The position numbers and the translations under genes are program-made. Of a stretch of DNA of 45,334 bases, positions 39,901 through 45,334 are shown piece by piece. Position 1 is the stretch's first letter; the number at the start of each line of letters is the position of its first letter. The notes beneath the pieces are model-generated. The model made no database searches. It saw only the letters and a program-made list of their open reading frames with translations, and was not told the DNA's origin. Source of the DNA: an uncultured Porphyromonadaceae bacterium. Its GTDB lineage: Bacteria > Bacteroidota > Bacteroidia > Bacteroidales > Muribaculaceae. The stretch is taken from positions 1-45,334 of the forward strand of contig CAMWNB010000015.1 in the NCBI GenBank assembly GCA_947175495.1, in the 5' to 3' direction.

Positions 39901-40312
39901 CTACATCGTCGACGACAACAACCAGATCATCGGCTACAACGTAGACCAGAGCAACGCATACCCCAACCTCACATCCGGCGACTTCGCTTACCACTCAACC
40001 ATGCGAAACACCTGCAACCAGGGCATCAACAACTGGACCATCAACGACCGTTACCTCGTAAACATGGCCTACCTCCGCATGAAAAACATCACCGTCGGAT
40101 ACACAATCCCCGCATCCATCACCACCAAAGCCTACATCCAGAAGGCACGCGTCTACTTCAGCACCGAGAACCCCTTCTTCATCTACAACGGCGCAGGCAA
40201 ATACGGAATCGATCCCGAGATGGAAGGCGGCGTAAGCGAAGGCTACGCAGGATTCGGACGCAACAACGCCATGATGAAGAGCTACTCCTTCGGTCTTCAG
40301 GTAACTTTCTAA
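36842..40312 (+). CDS. SusC/RagA TonB-dependent receptor, complete and expressed copy
   Basis: This 1156-residue outer-membrane importer has a signal peptide (about 1-25, ending AYAEP). A carboxypeptidase-like domain follows (TITGTILDENNEPVIGASVMQKG), then VVVGYGTQKK, the plug with DPLIVVDGVPV and ISVLKDAASSAVYGARAAFG, and the beta-barrel to the terminal SFGLQVTF. SusC proteins take up oligomers held by SusD, powered by TonB. Residues 51 to about 160 are almost identical in protein to the silent left SusC although many codons differ; the plug end and barrel diverge, so the two should import different ligands. Expression is from cassette 2, inside whose coding part a recombination core lies at residues 41-46. 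Confidence 0.97.
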   Translation: MRKHLFVTLLLTCGLPFGYSFSAYAEPVPQTQSQNVATITGTILDENNEPVIGASVMQKGVKANAVTTNFDGNFVIKVAPGTKLVISYVGYKSEEMAAANGMTVYLQPTTEQLDQLVVVGYGTQKKANLTGAVATVDVARVMDSRPVQDVTKALQGAVPGLTITTGNGGINSDATIRIRGVGTLTNGQASDPLIVVDGVPVDNLNFVDPDDIADISVLKDAASSAVYGARAAFGVVLITTKGANKKDKVSVSYSNNFAWSAPTTMPDFAYAADDVLGSLQAYYRNSGTNKTVVGDMYYADILPYLETWQQQHGGKRYDSYVQLQPYQDENNIGDYRVFDDGSWFRYADWDINKTLYNSAAPSQKHNISLEGTSGKTQYRLSFGYDSKQSLMRYNPEKMHRYMANANISTEITSWLKAGTRLSFTQREYTEPNTPSNFLQYAWRWAPFVSAWGYIPDPTTGEEVPFRNTLSERLLAPTDKTVSRQSRLQAWAQAEIIKGLTLQADFTYDFRTVDTHASWLTQTTWDWGGQAWATYTWPSAGQSRTRAYQTKNDMDRWTTNVFATYAKTFAQDHNLKVMAGFSAEQMRYDNLSAGRYGLVDFNLPEINLTNGSEASDYIVTGGSGHRATAGFFGRVNYDYKGRYLFEANGRYDGSTRFPAHKQWAFFPSFSAGWRFSEEDFFKPVTNWWSNGKLRASYGHLGNENLADNQFISTITLGNKNVNWLNASGTPINGASMPTLVSSTLTWERVITTDVGIDLGFFNNSLNVTFDWYQRDTKDMLAPGMPLPSTLGASSPLENAGNMRTNGWELAVSYNKSFGDWDIWATATIGDARSKVTKWASNEHKTLYSWYYGATGYRFYEGQTFGDIWGFEYDRYFEESDFSGKVLDPETGEWTGAWNYANGVANQDALDFGNFHFGPGDVKFKDLNGDGVINNGDPDMVDENGNKIPVGTMRNHGDLKVIGNALPRYEYGLRIGAAWKGFDIDLFFQGIGKRNMWQVSNFVMPFAQANSGLFTHQLSYNSYIVDDNNQIIGYNVDQSNAYPNLTSGDFAYHSTMRNTCNQGINNWTINDRYLVNMAYLRMKNITVGYTIPASITTKAYIQKARVYFSTENPFFIYNGAGKYGIDPEMEGGVSEGYAGFGRNNAMMKSYSFGLQVTF
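36964..36978 (+). repeat. Recombination core in the complete SusC
   Basis: CACGATTCTCGACGA is shared, in inverted orientation, with 34429-34443 at the silent SusC. Beyond it, homology between the two SusC genes continues, with GTGATAGG and GCAAGTGTAATGCAAAA conserved. Confidence 0.8.
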
Positions 40313-40331
40313 AACACAACACGACATCAAT

Positions 40332-42116
40332 ATGAAAAAACATATAATCCTCGGTCTTATCGCAGGCTCCGCTGTAGCACTATCCAGCTGCAACGACTTC
40401 CTCGACGACAACCGCTATCCCCTGGACAAGCAGACCGACAACCCCGCCTACTGGACAAGCAGCCAGAACGTACAGGCACAAATCAACACCCTCTACGGCA
40501 ACTTCACCGGCTACGGCAACGGAGCATCATGGGTCAACGACTTCTACTACCAGTCACTCTCCGACGACCAGTGCTCACACATCTACTCCGGCGAAGGAAC
40601 AGTCTTCGCACGCTGGACTTACGAAGCAGTCCCCAACTCCAACAGCGTTTGGGACGCAAGCTACATCGAAGTTCGCCGTTGCAACTACATCATCAACAAC
40701 TGCAACATCGACAACGAAGCCCAGAACGCACACTACATCGCACAGGCACGACTCATCCGAGCCATGCAGTACTACGAACTCGTTCGCGCACTCGGCGACG
40801 TGCCCCTCGTCACCGAAGTCCTCGACCCGAACTCACCCGAGCTCTACGGCGAGCGCACTCCACGCAACACCGTCATGGACTTCGTCCTCGAAGACCTCAA
40901 CTTCGCAGTCGACAACCTCCTCACAAAGAGCAACAAACTCGAAATCAGCGTCGACATGGCAAACGCCATGAAATCCGAAATCTGTCTCTTTGAGGCCGCA
41001 TACGCCAAATACCACCAGAACGACACCGAACGTGCCAAAAAGTTCTACACCGAGGTAATCAACGCATGCAAATCAATCATGGACAGCAACTACTCCATCT
41101 GCGACGACTACCAGTCAATCTACAACTCCGTATTCACCGCCGACACATCCATCGGAACCGTCAGCCTCCTCGACAACCCCGAAATCATCTTCATGAAGGG
41201 CTATCAGACAGGCTCCCTCTGCCACTCCGCAGCAGCGTTCCTCAGCGCCGAGACACCCATCGCAGGCATGACGAAGGACGCATTCGACGCATACCTCTTC
41301 AAAGACGCCAAGCCCCTCGCAACCACTTCCCTCGACAAGAGCGACCTCCCCGAGCCGATCCTCGACCCCGAAGGAAATGTCACAGGCTTCGACATCTCCA
41401 ACGCACTCGAAGTACGCGACGGACGCCTCGCAAAGACCATCGACCCCAAGCTCGCCTTCGGTTCCAAAGTCAGCTTCCAGCGTCCCAACTCCTACAGCAT
41501 CACTTCCACAACAGGCTACACCATCTGCAAATATGTTAACCCCAAAATCAACACACAGCAGACCGTAACAGCCAACAACAACTACACCTGCGCCCCCATC
41601 TACTGGCTCGCATACACCTACTGCGACTACCTTGAGGCACGCGCCGAACTCGACCAGATCGACAACGCCGACATCGCCATGTGCGTCAAGCCCCTCTGGG
41701 AACGTGCCGGAATCGACACATCCAATCTCAGCAAGGCCTACCTCGAAAACATGGCCGACCCCGCCAACAACATGGGCGTCAGCAGTCTCATCTGGGAAAT
41801 CCGCCGTCTCCGCCGCTGCGAACTCATGTTCGACCGCAACCACCGCTACTGGGACCTCGTACGCTGGCACAAGCTCGACCTCCTCGACACCAACCAGCAC
41901 CCCAACATCGCACTCGGCGCAAACATCAGCAACGCACCCGCCGACCTCGTCGTAGGCGTATTCACATCCAACGGCTACATCAACGGAGCAGCCAGCACCG
42001 CCGGCACATCCGTCCGCACCTTCACCGAACGTGAATACCTCCAGCCCCTCGGCTCGACAATCATCAACCTCTACAACGACAAGGGCCTCGAACTCCCGCA
42101 GAACCCCCACTGGTAA
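40332..42116 (+). CDS. SusD/RagB-family outer-membrane lipoprotein (right pair)
   Basis: This 594-residue surface lipoprotein has the lipobox ALSSCND with Cys20. It is a paralogue of the left SusD, sharing DNRYPLDKQT, the IAQARLIRAMQYYELVRALGDVPLV motif, ERTPRNTVMDFVLEDL, and EIRRLRRCELMFDRNHRYWDLVRWHKLDLLD. The ligand-facing middle differs and is longer, with extra residues around 270-300. It follows its SusC by 19 bp and is expected to be expressed with it in the present orientation. The ligand is unknown. Confidence 0.95.
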   Translation: MKKHIILGLIAGSAVALSSCNDFLDDNRYPLDKQTDNPAYWTSSQNVQAQINTLYGNFTGYGNGASWVNDFYYQSLSDDQCSHIYSGEGTVFARWTYEAVPNSNSVWDASYIEVRRCNYIINNCNIDNEAQNAHYIAQARLIRAMQYYELVRALGDVPLVTEVLDPNSPELYGERTPRNTVMDFVLEDLNFAVDNLLTKSNKLEISVDMANAMKSEICLFEAAYAKYHQNDTERAKKFYTEVINACKSIMDSNYSICDDYQSIYNSVFTADTSIGTVSLLDNPEIIFMKGYQTGSLCHSAAAFLSAETPIAGMTKDAFDAYLFKDAKPLATTSLDKSDLPEPILDPEGNVTGFDISNALEVRDGRLAKTIDPKLAFGSKVSFQRPNSYSITSTTGYTICKYVNPKINTQQTVTANNNYTCAPIYWLAYTYCDYLEARAELDQIDNADIAMCVKPLWERAGIDTSNLSKAYLENMADPANNMGVSSLIWEIRRLRRCELMFDRNHRYWDLVRWHKLDLLDTNQHPNIALGANISNAPADLVVGVFTSNGYINGAASTAGTSVRTFTEREYLQPLGSTIINLYNDKGLELPQNPHW

Positions 42117-42160
42117 ACCGACGTAGCGACGCACACCGTGCGTCCGCCCCATCCACTCAA

Positions 42161-42193
42161 AAGGCCGCGACCCCCGCCCGGGGCCGCGGCCTT
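42161..42193 (+). terminator. Hairpin after the right SusC/SusD operon
   Basis: AAGGCCGCG (42161-42169) pairs with 42185-42193, with extra C/G pairing inside. It lies 44 bases past the SusD stop. No T-run follows directly; a run TTTTTT occurs about 33 bases later (42226-42231). Confidence 0.6.
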
Positions 42194-42264
42194 CGCTATC
42201 ACCACCCCGAAAGCCGCTCCGGGTCTTTTTTAGTCACGGACTTGCCGATTCAATATTTTATATC

Positions 42265-42272
42265 TAAATTTG
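42265..42272 (+). promoter_or_regulatory. Promoter -7 box of the ATPase/partner operon
   Basis: TAAATTTG is a perfect TAnnTTTG, 17 bases before the ATPase ATG. A CTTG near 42241-42244 sits 20 bp upstream as a partial -33 element. The message would have a very short leader. Confidence 0.65.
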
Positions 42273-42289
42273 CAACAAATCGGAAAGTC

Positions 42290-43432
42290 ATGACTGAAAG
42301 CATCATAATAAAGGACGCCGGGCCATTGCGCCATGTAGCCATCGACCGCATCAGCCCCGTCACCCTGCTCATAGGCGAATCCGGCAGCGGAAAAAGCGTA
42401 TTCATGAAAGCATTGCTTCTCATGCGCTACATATATAAAATGCTAAATATAAGAGCCACGCTCAAGAACGCCGGACTAAAATCACCGTTCAAGCTCAACC
42501 TAAGCAGCCTGCTGAAAGACGACCTCGCCCTCTACTTCGGTCCCGGAAAAAGCGGAGAAATACAATACAGCACCCACGACGGACGATACACCCTGCGCAT
42601 AGCCAACGGCAAGCTCATCACCAAAGAAGCCGAAAACATCTCTGCGCCCGACCTTGTGTTCCTCAAAGAATCATGGATAACGGAGATGCGCAGCGCCATT
42701 CCCATGTGGCTCGCACGCCCGGGAGCGTTCAAAGAAGCCGGATTCTATTTCAAAGAAACCGCCGACGACTTCGACAAAGCACTCGACGCCGTCACCGACC
42801 TCGCCATGCCACACATCGGCATGCACATGCGCGTAAAGCGCGTCAACGACAAACGACGCGTCATGCTCGCGCCAGACAACGCCACCTACGACGCCCTTGA
42901 ACTGCGCAATGCCTCATCAGGCATGCAATCATCAGCTCCCGTCGTCGCACTCACCCGATATTTCGCCCGCGAGTTTTCTTTCAAAGACGCCCTCAAACGC
43001 TCAATCGTAGACTACCTCTTCCAGCAAGACCGGCTCACACACTACCGCCCCGACATTGAGCCGGCCGACATTCCGCGCATCGTACACATGCACATCGAAG
43101 AGCCCGAGCTGAGCCTCTATCCATCCGCACAGTGCGCAATGATGGAAGACATCGTGAAAACAGCGCTCAACCCCGCGGCCGACCGCAGCCTCAGCATCAT
43201 AATGGCCACACACAGCCCCTACATCGTCAACTACATGAACATCCTGCTGAGCCTTCCCCACACCGACCCCGCCGCACTTTCCGGAGAAAACCTCGGCATA
43301 TACCGCATAGCCGACGGGCAACTGCAGAACCTCATGGCCCGCACCCCCGCCGGACGATGGATTGTCGACAGCACTGCCTTCACCGAGCCAATGACCGACA
43401 TCCTCTCCCGCTACCGCTCGCTCAACTCCTGA
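42290..43432 (+). CDS. ABC/OLD-like AAA ATPase
   Basis: This 380-residue P-loop ATPase has Walker A GESGSGKS (29-36), an ABC-signature-like NASSGMQSSAPV (207-218), Walker B HMHIEEPELSLYP (266-278) and a switch histidine in IMATHSPYIVN (305-315). A compact helical insertion lies between. This is the AAA_21/AAA_15 type seen in OLD nucleases and in several phage-defence systems, but no Toprim nuclease domain is fused. The ATG at 42290 is chosen because it follows the promoter box; an ATG-like frame extension upstream lies in the promoter. The next gene starts 4 bp later and is surely its partner. Function is otherwise unknown. Confidence 0.85.
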   Translation: MTESIIIKDAGPLRHVAIDRISPVTLLIGESGSGKSVFMKALLLMRYIYKMLNIRATLKNAGLKSPFKLNLSSLLKDDLALYFGPGKSGEIQYSTHDGRYTLRIANGKLITKEAENISAPDLVFLKESWITEMRSAIPMWLARPGAFKEAGFYFKETADDFDKALDAVTDLAMPHIGMHMRVKRVNDKRRVMLAPDNATYDALELRNASSGMQSSAPVVALTRYFAREFSFKDALKRSIVDYLFQQDRLTHYRPDIEPADIPRIVHMHIEEPELSLYPSAQCAMMEDIVKTALNPAADRSLSIIMATHSPYIVNYMNILLSLPHTDPAALSGENLGIYRIADGQLQNLMARTPAGRWIVDSTAFTEPMTDILSRYRSLNS

Positions 43433-43436
43433 AAAA

Positions 43437-44099
43437 ATGTCCATCCGCCATTTCCTTCAGCATCGCCTGCCCCCCGCCCGCAAATTCCCTCCCGGCCGGC
43501 CCGTCGTCTACCACGAGCAGATTTTCACAGGCACTTTTGCGTTGAACGACGCGCACGCATGTGGCGCCTGCCGCAACAATACAGTCTGCAACAACGAGAA
43601 TCTCATAATCGTAGCAGGAGACACAACAGTTCACGCCGTCGATCTCGAAGAATACCTCGACCAGTTCCGGGGCACCGCTGCCGAATTTCATGGAGCCCGC
43701 TGCGATTTCCTCCTGTACGACGACTGCCTCTCCGGCCCACCCGGAAAGATAGCATTCTGCGACCTCACATGCTCCGACAGCAGCTACATCGGGCCAAACA
43801 ACGGCAAATACCCGCAAGGGAAACGCATCCACGCATTCAACCAGATGCGCACCTCCATGACAGCCCTCATCCAATCCGAGGTCATGCTCGGCCTGGCCAT
43901 CCTCTCCCGAAGCAGACGGCAGCTGATATTCGCATGGCGCGACCCCGGCAGGCCACACGCCGACAATGCCGAACGCAACATGATGCTCTTCTCCACCACA
44001 CCCGCCACCGACGAGCCCATACTGCAGTCATTGCAATCATCAGCAGGCTACGGCTTTGAATTCGTTCAGATTAAATACGACCGACCCTACCTCTGGTAA
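43437..44099 (+). CDS. Partner protein of the ATPase, possible PD-(D/E)xK-like core
   Basis: I do not recognise a named family for this 220-residue protein. It has a cysteine cluster ACGACRNNTVC (41-51). A segment CDFLLYDD (89-96) is followed by KIAFCDLTCSDS (104-115) and a helix KRIHAFNQMRTSMTAL (129-144). That order (Asp, strand with acid, helix with Gln) resembles the PD-(D/E)xK nuclease fold, but the expected lysine after the second acid is replaced, so it may be inactive or a variant. No signal peptide or membrane helix is seen. Co-translation with the ATPase suggests a two-component complex, conceivably in defence or DNA transactions. Confidence 0.75.
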   Translation: MSIRHFLQHRLPPARKFPPGRPVVYHEQIFTGTFALNDAHACGACRNNTVCNNENLIIVAGDTTVHAVDLEEYLDQFRGTAAEFHGARCDFLLYDDCLSGPPGKIAFCDLTCSDSSYIGPNNGKYPQGKRIHAFNQMRTSMTALIQSEVMLGLAILSRSRRQLIFAWRDPGRPHADNAERNMMLFSTTPATDEPILQSLQSSAGYGFEFVQIKYDRPYLW

Positions 44100-44109
44100 A
44101 CTCCCGCAT

Positions 44110-44817
44110 ATGAAAAAAAACCTCTTCGCCATACTGACCCTCCTCATCCTCGCAGCAGCAGCCACCTGCGCCGAAGCCCAAGGCTTCGCCATCGCCCCCC
44201 GCCCCCACACCGAAGTCAGCGGCTCCGTCTCAGGCGCCACCAAAGCAGAGCTCCTCAGCCGCGCCAGGCGATGGGTAGCACTCACCTTCGACCGCTCCGA
44301 CGTCATCGACCTCCTCGACCCCGACGCCGGCACCATAGTCCTCAAGTGGAGCGTACCCGTCTCCCAGCCCTCCGAATGGCTCACCCCCACCCTCGGCGAG
44401 ACATGCGTCATCGACATCCGCGACGACGGCACATGGCGCCTCCGCGTCTACTACCCGCGCATCGCATGGGCACCCTCCGAAGCCGCCGTCGCCTTCGACG
44501 AGCTCGGCGCCACCAACTACGAAGCCCGCGAAGACACCCGCTTCATCTCCGACATCGCCAAAGCATCCTTCTCCGGCAGCATGGAATGGCCCGTCGGCGA
44601 GCAGCTCGACAGCGTAGCCGCCACCCACCTCCGGCAACTCGCCGCCGTCCAGCAGTTCCGCAGCGACCGCGACAAAGAGCGAGGCCGCGCCACCGCCGAC
44701 TACCGCGCCGCCGAGCGCCGCTGGCACATCATCAACGAACCCCGCCGCGCCGCCGCCACCTACCACGCCACCCTCGCCCAGTCCCTCGCCGCCGCCCTCG
44801 CCTCCTCCTCCTTTTAA
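44110..44817 (+). CDS. Secreted DUF4468-like protein
   Basis: This 235-residue protein has a signal peptide (about 1-23, ending AEAQGF). The mature part has features of the DUF4468 family of Bacteroidetes envelope proteins, which have a TBP-like fold: KAELLSRARRWVALTF, a DAGTIVLKWSV strand and IDIRDDGTWRLRVYY. The C-terminal half is helical and very rich in alanine and arginine. The start ATG at 44110 gives the signal peptide; the open frame extends upstream only as a shadow of the previous gene. It begins 10 bp after that gene. Function unknown. Confidence 0.75.
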   Translation: MKKNLFAILTLLILAAAATCAEAQGFAIAPRPHTEVSGSVSGATKAELLSRARRWVALTFDRSDVIDLLDPDAGTIVLKWSVPVSQPSEWLTPTLGETCVIDIRDDGTWRLRVYYPRIAWAPSEAAVAFDELGATNYEAREDTRFISDIAKASFSGSMEWPVGEQLDSVAATHLRQLAAVQQFRSDRDKERGRATADYRAAERRWHIINEPRRAAATYHATLAQSLAAALASSSF

Positions 44818-44868
44818 GCCGCCAGGAGGCCGACCGCCCCATATTTTGCATATGACCTTCCGATTCAA

Positions 44869-45334
44869 ATGCCCCACACAATAAAAAATATACTTGTCCT
44901 TTTTGTCTTTCTGCCCCTCTGCTTCCGTTCAGGCGCCGCAGACATCCACCCCCGCGACACCATCATAAGCTACATCGTCTGCGACGCCGGCGCCGACATC
45001 TACCAGCTCGAAGGACACGCCGCACTACGCGTGCAGACACCCGACGCCGACATCGCCGTCAACTACGGCCTCTTCGACTTCTCGGCCCCGGGCTTCGTCT
45101 GGCGCTTCGCCCTCGGCCGCACCGACTACATGTGCGGCGCGGCCCCCTGGCCATGGTTCCTCGACACCTACCGCCGCGAAGGCCGCCGCGTCACCCAGCA
45201 CCGCCTCGACCTCACCCCGTCCGAAAAAGCCGCCGTCATCAGCGCCCTCAGCCGCAACCTCACACCCGAACACCGCGTCTACCGCTACAACTACGTCAAA
45301 GACAACTGCGCCACACGCCCCCTCGCCATCGTCG
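44869..45334 (+). CDS. DUF4105-family periplasmic protein, 5' part, cut by window end
   Basis: The first 155 codons run off the right edge. After a signal peptide (about 1-24, ending SGAAD) the sequence matches the N-terminal domain of DUF4105/Lnb-type proteins: ISYIVCDAGADIYQLEGHAALRVQT, NYGLFDFSAPGFVWRFALGRTDYM, YRREGRRVTQHRLDLTPSEK, and YNYVKDNCATRPLAI with the conserved Asp-Asn-Cys. In Bifidobacterium this family name is tied to lacto-N-biosidase, but the N-terminal domain occurs alone widely in Bacteroidetes and its role is unclear. The start is the ATG at 44869; an ATG at 44852 is out of frame and soon stops. Confidence 0.85.
   Translation, partial: MPHTIKNILVLFVFLPLCFRSGAADIHPRDTIISYIVCDAGADIYQLEGHAALRVQTPDADIAVNYGLFDFSAPGFVWRFALGRTDYMCGAAPWPWFLDTYRREGRRVTQHRLDLTPSEKAAVISALSRNLTPEHRVYRYNYVKDNCATRPLAIV

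Noticed and set aside
1-45334. tRNA, rRNA, riboswitch or CRISPR array
   Set aside because: None recognised by eye in the intergenic regions. Gaps are short and the repeats found are explained by the SusC leader cassettes, GSGM repeats and terminators.

Overview
The window is high-GC Bacteroidales DNA, most like a gut family such as Muribaculaceae. This is inferred from two SusC/SusD pairs, lipoproteins with Bacteroidetes-type signals, TAnnTTTG promoter boxes, and families such as DUF4922, DUF1343, DUF4468 and DUF4105. No 16S or other taxonomic marker is present. No tRNA, rRNA or CRISPR array was recognised. The first ~90 bases do not continue miaB and look like a rearrangement or assembly joint.

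Left part, 91-10458, plus strand: the 3' part of miaB, a dusB-type tRNA-dihydrouridine synthase, two DUF2807 adhesin-like surface proteins (one with seven 20-residue GSGM repeats), a polysaccharide flippase and fmt. These are tightly packed and probably co-transcribed. A small membrane protein, a PstS-like lipoprotein, a large TPR protein and rarA follow. A strong two-way terminator at about 10.5 kb closes this part.

Middle part, 10576-27513, minus strand: thirteen genes, nearly all overlapping or separated by less than 40 bp, reading from 27.5 kb down to 10.6 kb. They look like a complete route for scavenging peptidoglycan amino sugars. The genes are a secreted amidase, a two-domain glycosyltransferase, a GalT/HIT-like DUF4922 protein, a SpoIID-type transglycosylase, an AmpG-like transporter with a ~200-residue insertion, a NamZ exo-muramidase, an FAD/Fe-S D-lactate dehydrogenase-like protein, a NagX-like membrane protein, a MurNAc/GlcNAc kinase, the MurQ etherase, two FdtA-like cupins and an SGNH esterase. 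The predicted flow is: strip peptides, cut naked glycan, release MurNAc, import, phosphorylate, cleave the lactyl ether, oxidise the D-lactate.

Right part, 27.7-42.1 kb: two divergent SusC/SusD operons flank a complete tyrosine recombinase. The left (minus) SusC lacks its start, signal peptide and promoter. It breaks off at a 17-bp core, ACGATTCTCGACGAGAA, which occurs in the opposite orientation in the 5' coding region next to the right SusC. Two tandem promoter-leader cassettes, 470 bp apart, lie on the right. Inversion between cores would join a leader in frame to the silent SusC and give a protein of 1136 residues. This looks like a phase-variable outer-membrane transport locus whose switch lies inside coding sequence. 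A hairpin lies at the recombinase end, and the duplicated cassette should allow a third 'both on' state.

Far right, 42.2-45.3 kb, plus strand: a two-gene unit (ABC/OLD-like ATPase plus a small protein with a possible nuclease-like core) under its own promoter, a DUF4468-like secreted protein, and the start of a DUF4105 protein cut by the window edge.
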